Made by a program: the position numbers and the translations under genes. This document shows positions 34,475-43,108 of a stretch of 64,000 bases of DNA, in pieces. The stretch is from assembly GCF_008704935.1 (NCBI RefSeq), contig NZ_CP023692.1:6549501-6613500 (forward strand), written 5' to 3'. Origin of the DNA: Streptomyces vinaceus (GTDB lineage Bacteria; Actinomycetota; Actinomycetes; Streptomycetales; Streptomycetaceae). Under the pieces are notes generated by a model that made no database searches, was not told where the DNA came from, and saw only the letters and a program-made list of their open reading frames with translations. The number at the start of each line of letters is the position of its first letter. Position 1 is the first letter of the stretch.

Positions 34475-35665
34475 GTGCACCTCGAATACACGCCTGAGCA
34501 GCAGCAGTTGCGCACCGAGCTGCGCGCCTACTTCGCCGAGCTGGTGCCGCAGGACGTCTACGCCCGCTACGAGGACCCCGCCGCCCAGAAGCGCTTCTAC
34601 CGGGAGACCATCCGCAAGCTGGGCTCGGACGGCTGGCTCGGGGTCGGCTGGCCCAAGGAGTACGGCGGCCGGGGCATGTCGCCCATGGACCAGTTCATCT
34701 TCTTCGACGAGGCCGCGCAGGCCGTCGTACCGCTGCCGCTGATGGCGCTCAACACCGTCGGGCCGACCCTCATGCAGTTCGGCACGGACGAGCAGAAGGC
34801 GTACTTCCTCCCGCGCATCCTCGCGGGCGAGATCGACTTCGCCATCGGCTACAGCGAGCCGGACGCCGGTACCGACCTGGCCGCCCTCAAGTGCAAGGCC
34901 GTCCGCGAGGGCGACGAGGAGAGCGGCACGTACGTGGTCAACGGCCAGAAGATCTGGACCACGAACGGGGACACCGCCGACTGGGTCTGGCTCGCCGTCC
35001 GCACCGACCCGGACGCCCCCGCGCACAAGGGCATCACCATGCTCCTCGTGCCGACCGCCGACCCCGGTTACTCCTGCACCCTCATCAACACCCTCGCCTC
35101 GCACGACACCACCGCCAGCTACTACGAGGACATCCGCGTCCCGGCGAGCCGCCGCGTCGGCCAGGAGAACAAGGGCTGGCGCCTGATCACCAACCAGCTC
35201 AACCATGAGCGCGTCACCCTCGCCGCCCACGGCACCATGGCCATCCGGGCCCTGCACGACGTCCAGCGCTGGGCCGCCGCGACCAAGCTGGCCGACGGCC
35301 GCCGCGTCATCGACCTGAACTGGGTCCGCGGCCGCCTGGCCCGCACCCATGCCCGCCTCGACGCGATGAAGCTGCTCAACTGGCAGATGGTGGGTGCCGT
35401 CAAGGACGGCACGCTCACCCCCCAGGACGCCTCCGCCGTCAAGGTCTACGGCTCGGAGGCCCGCCGCGACGCGTACGCCTGGCTGATGGAGATCGTCGGC
35501 GCGGCCGGCTCCCTCAAGGACGGCTCGGCGGGCGCGGTCCTGCACGGAGAACTCGAACGCGGCTACCGCAGCGCGGTCATCTTCACCTTCGGCGGCGGCA
35601 ACAACGAGATCCAGCGCGAGATCATCTCCTGGATCGGCCTGGGCATGCCCCGCGTCCGCCGCTGA
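34475..35665 (+). CDS. Acyl-CoA dehydrogenase family protein
   Basis: FAD-dependent acyl-CoA dehydrogenase, 396 residues. N-terminal helical domain (YTPEQQQLRTELRAYFAELV), FAD-site middle domain with IGYSEPDAGTDLAALKCKAV and WTTNGDTADWVWLAVRT, and the C-terminal four-helix bundle ending TFGGGNNEIQREIISWIGLG. The last block is the form found in steroid-type FadE proteins, where GGGNNEIQ replaces the more common YEGTxxIQ. GGAGG precedes the GTG at 34475 by four bases. Preceded by a KstR-like operator, which supports a role in steroid side-chain or ring breakdown or a similar branched acyl-CoA pathway. Confidence 0.92.
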   Translation: MHLEYTPEQQQLRTELRAYFAELVPQDVYARYEDPAAQKRFYRETIRKLGSDGWLGVGWPKEYGGRGMSPMDQFIFFDEAAQAVVPLPLMALNTVGPTLMQFGTDEQKAYFLPRILAGEIDFAIGYSEPDAGTDLAALKCKAVREGDEESGTYVVNGQKIWTTNGDTADWVWLAVRTDPDAPAHKGITMLLVPTADPGYSCTLINTLASHDTTASYYEDIRVPASRRVGQENKGWRLITNQLNHERVTLAAHGTMAIRALHDVQRWAAATKLADGRRVIDLNWVRGRLARTHARLDAMKLLNWQMVGAVKDGTLTPQDASAVKVYGSEARRDAYAWLMEIVGAAGSLKDGSAGAVLHGELERGYRSAVIFTFGGGNNEIQREIISWIGLGMPRVRR

Positions 35666-35691
35666 GGCCGCGGGAGGCTCCTGTGGGGGAA

Positions 35692-35729
35692 CGCAGCGGC
35701 CGGGGGCCGGTGGCGGTCCGACCGCTGCG
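35692..35729. terminator. Convergent hairpin
   Basis: CGCAGCGG and CCGCTGCG form an 8-bp stem with a 22-base loop between the converging acyl-CoA dehydrogenase and deiminase genes. It may serve both strands. Confidence 0.4.
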
Positions 35730-35740
35730 CTTGGGGGTGG

Positions 35741-36919
35741 TTACGGGACGGGCTGCTGCTGGGTGACGCAGTGGATCCCGCCGCCGCCCGCGCCGAGGCT
35801 GTCGATGTCGAGCTGTTCGACCGTGCGGCCCGGGAAGAGGCGCTGGAGGGTGGACCCGGCCGCGGCGTCGGCGCGGGAGTCGCCGAACTGCGGGGCGATG
35901 ACCGCGCCGTTGCACACGTAGTAGTTGGCGTACGCGGCGACGAAGTCGGGGTTCGTGGAACGGATCAGCCCGTAGTCGGGGCCCTGGAGCTTGGTGACCG
36001 AGACGGGATTGCCCTGGGCCCCGGTGGAGGTGGACAGGATCTGGTACTGCTGTCGCGCGTCGTTCGACCAGGGGTCGGTGTCGCCCGCGAGCGGCATCTG
36101 GACCAGCCCCTGGCCCGGGGCCAGGAAGCGGGACGTGGCGTCGACGTGGTCGTCGGTGATGTCCCGGCCGAGCACCCCCTTGAACCAGATCACCTTGGAC
36201 GCGCCGAAGGCGGCGCACATGGCCGCCTCGATCTGTGACTGCGTCAGGCCGGGGTTGCGGTCCGGGTTGATGATGCTGCTGCGGGTGGCCATGAGGGTGC
36301 CGGCGCCGTCCGTCTCCACCGCGCCGCCCTCGCCCACGAAGGCGGCGGTGGAGAACGGGACTCCGGTGTAGGCGGCGATCCGCGAGGCGACCAGGGCGTC
36401 CTTGGCGTGGGTCTGCTGATTGCCCCAGCCGTTGAAGTTGAGGCCGACCGTGTCGAGTCCGCCCGCGCCGTTCGTACGGAACACCGGGCCGCTGTCGCGC
36501 ATCCAGCAGTCGTCGACGGGGATCGACCCGATCACGGTGACGGCCGAGCCGCAGGCGCTCTTCGCCTTCGAGACGCTCGCGGAGTTGGCGCACATGGCGA
36601 CCGGCTCGTACTTGGCGATGGTCTTCGCGATGAGCGCGATGTTGGCCTGGACGCCCGCCAGTTGGCGCCCCCAGATGGCCGAGCTGTCCGGCCAGGCCAT
36701 CCAGGTACGGGTGTGCCGGACGGTGTCGAGCGGGACGGCGAAGCCGCCGGCGGACGCGGGCCGCGCCAAGGGGCGGGCGGCCGCGAAGGCCTCGCCGCCC
36801 ACCGCCGCCAGTGCGGCGCCGGCGGCCGTGAGACCTGCCGCCGTCAGGAAGCCCCGCCGGTCCAGGGCCCGTCGTGGCGGTCTGCCGGACGGGCCCTGGG
36901 GTGCAGCGTGATCGTTCAT
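35741..36919 (-). CDS. Tat-secreted agmatine/peptidylarginine deiminase family protein
   Basis: Guanidine-modifying enzyme of the agmatine deiminase/PPAD family, 392 residues. The N-terminus is a twin-arginine signal (LDRRGFLTAAGLTAAGAALA, Arg 21-22), so it is folded before export. Catalytic blocks are all present: DDCWMRDSGPVF, GEGGAVETDGAGTL, the His of DITDDHVDATSRF, and the nucleophile Cys in GGGGIHCVTQQQP at the C-terminus. It should hydrolyse a guanidino group to a ureido group and ammonia; the substrate (agmatine, arginine peptides or other) is open. GGAG lies seven bases before the ATG. Divergent from a TetR gene (37095), and the promoter overlaps a perfect TetR-like palindrome. One of four family members within 15 kb. 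Confidence 0.9.
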   Translation of the reverse strand: MNDHAAPQGPSGRPPRRALDRRGFLTAAGLTAAGAALAAVGGEAFAAARPLARPASAGGFAVPLDTVRHTRTWMAWPDSSAIWGRQLAGVQANIALIAKTIAKYEPVAMCANSASVSKAKSACGSAVTVIGSIPVDDCWMRDSGPVFRTNGAGGLDTVGLNFNGWGNQQTHAKDALVASRIAAYTGVPFSTAAFVGEGGAVETDGAGTLMATRSSIINPDRNPGLTQSQIEAAMCAAFGASKVIWFKGVLGRDITDDHVDATSRFLAPGQGLVQMPLAGDTDPWSNDARQQYQILSTSTGAQGNPVSVTKLQGPDYGLIRSTNPDFVAAYANYYVCNGAVIAPQFGDSRADAAAGSTLQRLFPGRTVEQLDIDSLGAGGGGIHCVTQQQPVP

Positions 36920-36968
36920 CACTCTTCTCCGATCGGCCAGGGGTGGATCGCTCCACCGATTGGCCGGG

Positions 36969-36997
36969 AACGTATTACTGACCGAGCGCTCGGTCAA
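36969..36997 (-). promoter_or_regulatory. Promoter with TetR-type operator, deiminase/TetR divergence
   Basis: Reading toward the deiminase, a -35 box TTGACC (36997-36992) and -10 box TACGTT (36974-36969) are 17 bases apart. A perfect 18-base palindrome, TGACCGAGCGCTCGGTCA (36979-36996), fills the -35 and spacer. This is a textbook repressor layout; the TetR protein encoded at 37095 is the obvious candidate. Confidence 0.75.
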
Positions 36998-37094
36998 TAA
37001 TCTGAGTTACATCAACTTCCTTGTTACAGAAGGGTGTTGGCGCCACTTGATCGTTCTTGCGGCGCCGTTGACGAGGGCTCGTTAGAGTGGCGCC

Positions 37095-37751
37095 GTGGCA
37101 GCAGAACTGGCAGTACCAGCCGAGGACGGGCGGCCGCCGGCTCCGTCCCGTACCGCCCGGACCGCCCGTACGTCGGCGAAGGGCGAGCAGACCCGCGCGC
37201 GGCTGATCGCCGCCGCCCGCACCCTGCTCGCCGGGGAGGGCTTCGCCCGCTTCAGCACCCGCAACGTGGCCGCGCTCTGCGGGATCTCGCACGGGATGTG
37301 CCACTACCACTTCCAGGACCGATCCGCCCTGATCGTCGCCGTCGTCGAGGACATCGGCCCCGAGTGGATCGGCCCGATGGAAGCCGCGGTCGACCGCCCC
37401 GGCTCCTTCACCGAGCGCGCCGAGCGCGTGATCGCACTGCTCACGCAGCCCGAGGGCCCGGACCTCTCACGCCTGCACTCCGCCCTCCACTGGTTCGCGC
37501 TGAACGACGAACGGGTCCGGGCAGCGGTCGAAGGGGAGTACCGCCGCTGGCGGGAGTGTTTCGTACGGCTGTTCCAGGTGCTGGCCGACGAGCAGGCCGG
37601 CGCCTTCGACCCCGTTCCGCCCGCCACGGCGCTGGCCGCCGCCGCCGACGGGCTCGCCGCCCTCCAGTCCCTGGACTCCCGGGTCGACCCCGAGGCGACC
37701 GTACGCATCCTCGTCACGGGCCTCGCCGAGGCTGCCGTACGCCGCCCCTGA
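37095..37751 (+). CDS. TetR/AcrR family transcriptional regulator
   Basis: TetR-type repressor, 218 residues. The helix-turn-helix is KGEQTRARLIAAARTLLAGE to FSTRNVAALCGISHGMCHYH (about residues 28-75); the last three residues before HF show HYHF, as usual. The ligand domain has the TetR_C_6-like form of BetI/PuuR-type regulators. The GTG start follows a -10 box TAGAGT (37083-37088) by six bases, so the mRNA is likely leaderless. It probably controls the divergent Tat-secreted deiminase through the palindrome at 36979. Convergent with the ABC operon. Confidence 0.9.
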   Translation: MAAELAVPAEDGRPPAPSRTARTARTSAKGEQTRARLIAAARTLLAGEGFARFSTRNVAALCGISHGMCHYHFQDRSALIVAVVEDIGPEWIGPMEAAVDRPGSFTERAERVIALLTQPEGPDLSRLHSALHWFALNDERVRAAVEGEYRRWRECFVRLFQVLADEQAGAFDPVPPATALAAAADGLAALQSLDSRVDPEATVRILVTGLAEAAVRRP

Positions 37752-37766
37752 GCCCCCGCACGCGCC

Positions 37767-38570
37767 TCAGAGGGCCCGGCGGGCCGCCGCGATGCCCCGC
37801 GGATCCCAGCCCGGCCGGGGGACGGACTCCAGCAGCAGCCGGGTGTACGGATGTTCCGGCGCGGCCAGGACCTGAGCGGTCGGGCCGGCCTCGACGATCC
37901 GGCCGCGTCGCATGACCACGACGTCGTCGGTCACGCAGCGCACGACGCCGAGGTCATGGGTGATGAACAGATAGCCGATCCCGGTCTGTTCGCGGATGCC
38001 GGCGAGCAGGTTCAGGATCTGCGCCTGTACCGACACGTCCAGGGCGGCCACCGCCTCGTCGAGCACCAGAACGGCGGGCTCCACCGCCAGCGCCCGGGCG
38101 ATCGCGACGCGCTGGCGCTGCCCGCCCGACAGCTGCCGGGGCAGTGCGTCCGCCTCCCGGGCCCCCAGACCCACCTGGTCGAGCAACTCGGCGATGCGCC
38201 GGCCGTGATCGGCGTCGGGGAAGTGCAGCCGCAGGGTCTCGCGCAGCGCCCCGCCCACGGTCGTGCGCGGGTCCAGGGACAGGAACGGGTCCTGGAAGAC
38301 CATCTGCACCTGGCGGGCCCGCGCGAGGCGCCCGGCCTTGCCGCGCGGGCCCGCGCGGTCGCCCCGGTCCCGGCCGTGCACGAGGACCCGGCCGCCGTCC
38401 GCGTGCTCCAGGCCCACCACGATGCGGGCGGTGGTCGTCTTTCCCGAGCCCGATTCGCCGACGATGCCGAGCGAACCGCCTTCGGCCAGCCGGAACGAGA
38501 CGTCGTCCACCGCCTGTACGGGGCCGTAGGCCCGCCGCAGGCCGACGGCCTCCAGCACGGTCTTCCTCAT
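37767..38570 (-). CDS. ABC transporter ATPase, Opp/Dpp/Nik type (second ATPase)
   Basis: ATP-binding protein of the peptide/nickel uptake family, 267 residues. Walker A GESGSGKTTTAR, signature LSGGQRQRVAIARAL, Walker B LVLDEAVAALD and switch HD (FITHDLG) are intact. A truncated C-terminal oligopeptide motif follows. It corresponds to DppF/OppF. It is the last gene of a six-gene unit (deiminase, binding protein, two permeases, two ATPases) in which each start overlaps the stop before it by four bases. Confidence 0.92.
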   Translation of the reverse strand: MRKTVLEAVGLRRAYGPVQAVDDVSFRLAEGGSLGIVGESGSGKTTTARIVVGLEHADGGRVLVHGRDRGDRAGPRGKAGRLARARQVQMVFQDPFLSLDPRTTVGGALRETLRLHFPDADHGRRIAELLDQVGLGAREADALPRQLSGGQRQRVAIARALAVEPAVLVLDEAVAALDVSVQAQILNLLAGIREQTGIGYLFITHDLGVVRCVTDDVVVMRRGRIVEAGPTAQVLAAPEHPYTRLLLESVPRPGWDPRGIAAARRAL

Positions 38571-39607
38571 CGGTGGCCCTCCTTCGGGGCGGGGGACCGG
38601 CCGTGCTCACCCGGCGCACCGCCGAGCCGGTCGGTGTGGTGGCACGACGCGAGATGGCCCGGCAGGCCCCCCGCCGGCGGCAGCAGGGCCGGTGCCTCGC
38701 GGCCGCACAGATCGGTGGCGTACGCGCACCGCGCCGCGAACGGGCACCCCGCCACCTCCTCGCGCAGGCTCGGCGGACGCCCCTCGATCGCGGCGAGCCG
38801 CCCCCGCGGCGCGTCCAGGCGCGGGGTCGAGTCGAGCAGCGCCGCCGTGTACGGGTGGCGCGGGCGCGCGAACAGCTCCCCGGCGGGGCCCGTTTCGGCG
38901 ATCCGGCCCGCGTACATGACGTACACCCGGTCGCTGATGGCCGCGGCGAGCCCGAGGTCGTGGGTGACGAAGAGCAGGCCGGTGCCGAAGCTCTCGCGCA
39001 GCTCGCCGAGGAGCGCCACCACCTCGGCCTGCGTCGTGACGTCGAGCGCCGTGGTGGGCTCGTCGGCCAGGATCAGCGCCGGATCGCCCATCAGCGCCGC
39101 CGCGATCATGACCCGTTGGAGCATGCCCCCGGAGAGCTGCCCCGGGTACTTCCGCAGTGCGGCCGCCGAGAGGCCGACCGCCTCCAGCATCCGGACCGCC
39201 CGGGCCTCCGCGGCCCCCTTCTTCATCCGGGCGTTCAGACGCAGGCTCTCGGTGAGGAAGTCCCCGACGCGGCGCAGGGGGTTGATGGCGGCCCGGGGGT
39301 CCTGGAAGATCATGGCCGCCGTGCTCGTACGCAGGATCCGCAGCCGGGCGGGGCTCATGGCGAGGACGTCGTCGCCCACCACCCGCACCGTCCCCTCCGC
39401 TTCGGCACCCGCCGGCAGCAGCCCGAGCACGCTGCGGGAGGTGAGGGTCTTGCCGGAGCCGGATTCGCCGACCAGGGCCACGGTCTCCCGCGCCTCGACG
39501 GTGAGGTCGACACCGTCGAGGACGGGCCTGGCGCTCTCCGGGAGCCGCAGCCGCAGCCCCCGGATGTCGAGGGTGGCCGGCGTGTCCGGGGCATCGGAAA
39601 GGTTCAA
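38567..39607 (-). CDS. ABC transporter ATPase, Opp/Dpp/Nik type (first ATPase)
   Basis: DppD/OppD-like ATPase, 346 residues. Walker A GESGSGKTLTSR, signature LSGGMLQRVMIAAAL, Walker B LILADEPTTALD. The C-terminal extension GCPFAARCAYATDLCGREAP is the cysteine-rich oligo_HPY domain of this transporter family. A TTG start at 39607 has AGGAGG five bases ahead and overlaps the permease stop (TTGA). Together with the second ATPase it powers the importer. Confidence 0.92.
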   Translation of the reverse strand: MNLSDAPDTPATLDIRGLRLRLPESARPVLDGVDLTVEARETVALVGESGSGKTLTSRSVLGLLPAGAEAEGTVRVVGDDVLAMSPARLRILRTSTAAMIFQDPRAAINPLRRVGDFLTESLRLNARMKKGAAEARAVRMLEAVGLSAAALRKYPGQLSGGMLQRVMIAAALMGDPALILADEPTTALDVTTQAEVVALLGELRESFGTGLLFVTHDLGLAAAISDRVYVMYAGRIAETGPAGELFARPRHPYTAALLDSTPRLDAPRGRLAAIEGRPPSLREEVAGCPFAARCAYATDLCGREAPALLPPAGGLPGHLASCHHTDRLGGAPGEHGRSPAPKEGHR

Positions 39608-40464
39608 CGGTCCCTCCTGGCGACCTTGTCGGCCTGGCGCTCGCCGACCACGTTGAAGGCGACCACGGTCAGGATGACGGCCGCGCACGGCACGATCGCC
39701 GAGAGCGGGTAGCCGGACTGGATGGCGGTCTTGCCGTCGAAGACCATGCGGCCCCAGTCGGGCGTCAGGGCGGGTACGCCCAAGCCGAGGAAGGACAGGC
39801 CGGCCAGGTCGATCAGGGCGTAGCCGAAGTTGACCGTGGACTGGGCGAGGACGACCGGGGCCACCGCGGGCACGACGTGGCGCAGGCAGATCTGGAGCCC
39901 CGAGTGCCCCTGCACCCGGTAGGCCTCCACGTACGGGCGCTCGCGCTCGGCGAGGACGAGGGAGCGGGTGAGCCGGCTGACGTACGGGAGGTACGCGATC
40001 GCCAGCGCGATCACCGGCGCCATCAGCCCCTCCCCGTAGACCGAGACGATCAGGATCGCCAGCAGCATGCCGGGGAAGGCGAAGACGAGCTCGGTACTGC
40101 GGGACAGGACGGAGTCAAGCCAGCCGCCCCGCCAGGCGGCGGCCGTCCCGACGGCCACCCCGGCCAGGGTGGAGAAGACGACCACGCCGAGCGGGCCCAG
40201 GAGCGAGGTGCGGGCACCCAGGACCAGCCGGGAGAGGGTGTCGCGCCCGGAGGCGTCGACCCCGAGGAGGTGGTCGGCGGACGGCCCGGCCAGGGCGTTG
40301 CCCAGGTCGACGGCGTTCGGATCGTACGGGGCGATGAAGGGGGCGAGCAGGGCGACGAGGACGACCACGGCGACGAAGCCCAGGCAGAGGGCGGACAGGG
40401 GTGCGCCGGCGCCGCGGATCCGGGCGAGGCCGGGCCGGCGCAGCAGGGCGGTGGCGGCGCTCAT
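39604..40464 (-). CDS. ABC transporter permease, DppC type
   Basis: Inner-membrane permease, 286 residues with about six helices. LGVDASGRDTLSRLVLGAR is the classical DppC start after helix 1, and YVEAYRVQGHSGLQICLRHV is the EAA-loop that contacts the ATPase. ATG at 40464 overlaps the DppB stop. Part of the importer operon with the cytosolic agmatine deiminase. Confidence 0.93.
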   Translation of the reverse strand: MSAATALLRRPGLARIRGAGAPLSALCLGFVAVVVLVALLAPFIAPYDPNAVDLGNALAGPSADHLLGVDASGRDTLSRLVLGARTSLLGPLGVVVFSTLAGVAVGTAAAWRGGWLDSVLSRSTELVFAFPGMLLAILIVSVYGEGLMAPVIALAIAYLPYVSRLTRSLVLAERERPYVEAYRVQGHSGLQICLRHVVPAVAPVVLAQSTVNFGYALIDLAGLSFLGLGVPALTPDWGRMVFDGKTAIQSGYPLSAIVPCAAVILTVVAFNVVGERQADKVARRDR

Positions 40465-41420
40465 GCGGCCTGCTTCCGCGGGCCGAGGGCGACCCGGGGG
40501 TCGACCAGCGGATGGAGGAGGTCGACGCAGAGGTTCACGGTCATGAACAGGGCGACCATGATGAGGGAGATGGCCTGCACCGTGGGGAAGTCCTTGGTGG
40601 TGGTGGACAGTTCGAGCAGCTGGCCGATGCCGCCGACGCTGAACGCGGACTCGACCAGGACGGTGGTGACCAGCAGCGTGGACACGATGAGCCCGCCCGT
40701 GGTGAGCACGGTGCCCAGGGAGTTGCGGAACACGTGCCGCCGGACCACCAGGTGTTCGGCGACCCCGCGACTGCGAGCCACGGTGACGTGCTCCTGCCCC
40801 AGGACTTCGAGCATCGCGGCCCGGGTGACGCGGGCGAGCATTCCGATCAGGTAGAGCGCCAGTGCGACGGCGGGCAGCGTCAGGTGCCACAGCATCTGTC
40901 CGAGGCCCTCGCCGGTGCCCCCGGTGGGGAACCAGTGCAGTTTCACCGCGAACAGGCCCTGGAGCAGGACCGCGGCCACGAAGGACGGGGTGCCGATCGC
41001 GAAGGTGGTCGTGACCAGGATGGTGGAGTCGGCGGCGCCGCCGCGGACCGCGCCGATCCAGCCCAGCAGCAGGCCCGCCGCCAGGACCAGGACGAGCGCC
41101 ATGGAGATGAGCAGCAGGGTGCTGGGCAGCCGGTCCGCCAGCAGCCGGGACACGTCGGTGCGGTACGTGATCGAGCGGCCGAAGTCGCCGTGGACCACTT
41201 GGCCGAGCCAGCGCCGGTACTGCACCGCGAACGGCTCGTCCAGGTGGTACTGGGCGTTGATCGCCCGCAGCGCCTCCGGGGAGGCCGACCGTCCGGCGAG
41301 CAGGAAGCTCGCCGGATTGCCGGGCGCCAGGTACATGGCGCCGAAGATGACGAACGAGGCGCCGAACAGGGTGGCCGCCATCTCGGCCAGCCGCCGCAGG
41401 GCGAATCTCAGGAAGCTCAT
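40461..41420 (-). CDS. ABC transporter permease, DppB type
   Basis: Inner-membrane permease, 319 residues. N-terminal FALRRLAEMAATLFGASFVI, the periplasmic LDEPFAVQYRRWLGQVVHGD and GRSITYRTDVSRLLADRLPS are classic DppB/OppB. The EAA-loop reads VARSRGVAEHLVVRRHVFRN. Four-base overlaps on both sides show tight coupling with the binding protein and DppC. Confidence 0.93.
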   Translation of the reverse strand: MSFLRFALRRLAEMAATLFGASFVIFGAMYLAPGNPASFLLAGRSASPEALRAINAQYHLDEPFAVQYRRWLGQVVHGDFGRSITYRTDVSRLLADRLPSTLLLISMALVLVLAAGLLLGWIGAVRGGAADSTILVTTTFAIGTPSFVAAVLLQGLFAVKLHWFPTGGTGEGLGQMLWHLTLPAVALALYLIGMLARVTRAAMLEVLGQEHVTVARSRGVAEHLVVRRHVFRNSLGTVLTTGGLIVSTLLVTTVLVESAFSVGGIGQLLELSTTTKDFPTVQAISLIMVALFMTVNLCVDLLHPLVDPRVALGPRKQAA

Positions 41421-43081
41421 CGCGCGGCCGCCCCGACGTCGGCCGCCCACGGGGAGTACAGGTACGAGATGGTGGTGGGCGCCCCGGTGATCCTCTTGTT
41501 CAGGAAGACCGCCGTGGGCCATTCGGCCACGGGGATCCACAGGACCTCGTCGGCGGCCTTCTTCTGCAGCTGGGCCGCCGCCGCCATCCGGCGGGCCGGG
41601 TCGTACTCCGCCCGGGCCTTGGTGGCGAGCTCGTCGTACGCCGCATCGCTGTACCCGGCGTAGTTCTGGAACGCCCCGGTCTGGAAGTTGCTCAGCAGGT
41701 CCATCGGGTCGGTGATGGAGTCGTAGTACGTCTCGGGGAACATGTCCAGGCCCTCGCGCGCCTGGGGGTCGGTGAACAGCGCGGTGAAGGCGTTGGGGGC
41801 GATGGTCTTCAGCCGGACGTCCAGCCCGATCCTGCTCCCCGCCGCCTGGACCGCGGTGGCCAGCAGCGATACGTCCTGGCCGATCGCGCTGGTGGCGATG
41901 GTCACCGTCTTGCCGGTGGCGCCCGCCTCCTTGATCAGCGCCTTGGCCTGCTCGATGTCCTGCTCGGGTGACGGCAGCGCGTCGAAGGCGGCCTTGCGGA
42001 CGTCCTCCGGGGCCGCGGCCCAGACGGCCCTGGTGGTGAGGGAGTTGGTGGCGGTGCCCGCGCCGGCCAGGCCCGCCTTGACGAACCCGCGGCGGTCCAG
42101 CGCCATGGACAGGGCCCGGCGCACCCGTACGTCGCCGAGCGCCCCCTTCATGCTGGTGACGTTGACGTTGACCGTGCTGAGTCCCTCGCCGAAGTAGAGG
42201 GTGCCCGCGCCGCTCCTGCTCAGCCGGTCGTAGCTCTCCGTGGGGATCAGGTACCCGCCGTCGGCCTCGCCGCTCAGCATGGCGTTGGTACGGGCGGAGG
42301 GGTCGGTCAGGAAGGTGAAGACCGCCTTCGCCGACTTCGCCCGGGTGCCCCAGTAACCGTCGAAGCGCTGGAGCTCGATCGACTGGCCCTTGTTCCACGT
42401 GCCCAGCTTGAAGGGGCCGGTGCAGTCGAGGCTGCCCGAAGTGCCGTAGTCCTTGCCCGCCTTCTCGACCCCGGCCTTCGAGGCCACGACCCCGGCGGCG
42501 GTCGCCATGTACTGGGGGAACTGCGCATCGGGCTGCTTCAGCTTGACCGTGACCTGGAGCGGACCCGTCTTGGTGATCGCTTCGACGTTGGCGAAGTCGC
42601 TGTTCCAGGCCGAACCGCCCTCCGGGTCGGCCTGCCGGCCGAGGCTGAAGACCACGTCGTCGGCGGTCATCACACCGCCGTCGTGGAACTTCACGCCCGC
42701 GCGCAGGTCGTAGACCCAGGTGTTCGGATCGGGGTTGGTGGCCTTCTCGGCCAGGCCCGGAGCCATGGTGAGCTGCGGGGTCCACCGCATCAGGGACTCG
42801 CAGACGTTGGAGACGATGGTGTTCTGCGGGTAGTCGAAGGCGGAGACGTAGTCGAGCGTGGGCGGTTCGGCGTACAGCGCCCAGGTGAAGGAGTCCAGTT
42901 CGCCGGCGGCGGCCGGGGTGCCCGCGGAGAGTTGGAACGCGGCGCTCCCGGGGGCCGGTCCGCCTTTGGGCGGGCCGGAACAGGCGGCGGCCAGGGAGAC
43001 GGCGGCGAGGGCGGTGAGGGCGGCGGCCGTGCGGGAGGCGACCGCGGTTCGGGCGGCGGGCCGGGTCAGGGATCTCGGCAT
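41417..43081 (-). CDS. ABC transporter substrate-binding lipoprotein, family 5
   Basis: Extracellular solute-binding protein of the peptide/nickel family (SBP_bac_5), 554 residues. A lipoprotein signal ends at LAAAC with Cys 34. ADDVVFSLGRQADPEGGSAW, TVKLKQPDAQFPQYMATAAG and RRALSMALDRRGFVKAGLAG are family blocks. Members bind di- or oligopeptides, nickel complexes or other cations. Here the operon starts with an agmatine deiminase and lies beside urease genes, so agmatine or another guanidino compound, arginine peptides, or nickel for the urease-like enzyme are all reasonable ligands. I cannot choose from sequence alone. 27 bases after the deiminase gene. Confidence 0.9.
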   Translation of the reverse strand: MPRSLTRPAARTAVASRTAAALTALAAVSLAAACSGPPKGGPAPGSAAFQLSAGTPAAAGELDSFTWALYAEPPTLDYVSAFDYPQNTIVSNVCESLMRWTPQLTMAPGLAEKATNPDPNTWVYDLRAGVKFHDGGVMTADDVVFSLGRQADPEGGSAWNSDFANVEAITKTGPLQVTVKLKQPDAQFPQYMATAAGVVASKAGVEKAGKDYGTSGSLDCTGPFKLGTWNKGQSIELQRFDGYWGTRAKSAKAVFTFLTDPSARTNAMLSGEADGGYLIPTESYDRLSRSGAGTLYFGEGLSTVNVNVTSMKGALGDVRVRRALSMALDRRGFVKAGLAGAGTATNSLTTRAVWAAAPEDVRKAAFDALPSPEQDIEQAKALIKEAGATGKTVTIATSAIGQDVSLLATAVQAAGSRIGLDVRLKTIAPNAFTALFTDPQAREGLDMFPETYYDSITDPMDLLSNFQTGAFQNYAGYSDAAYDELATKARAEYDPARRMAAAAQLQKKAADEVLWIPVAEWPTAVFLNKRITGAPTTISYLYSPWAADVGAAAR

Positions 43082-43108
43082 CGGTGCTCTCTCTTCCTTG
43101 CTCGGCGC

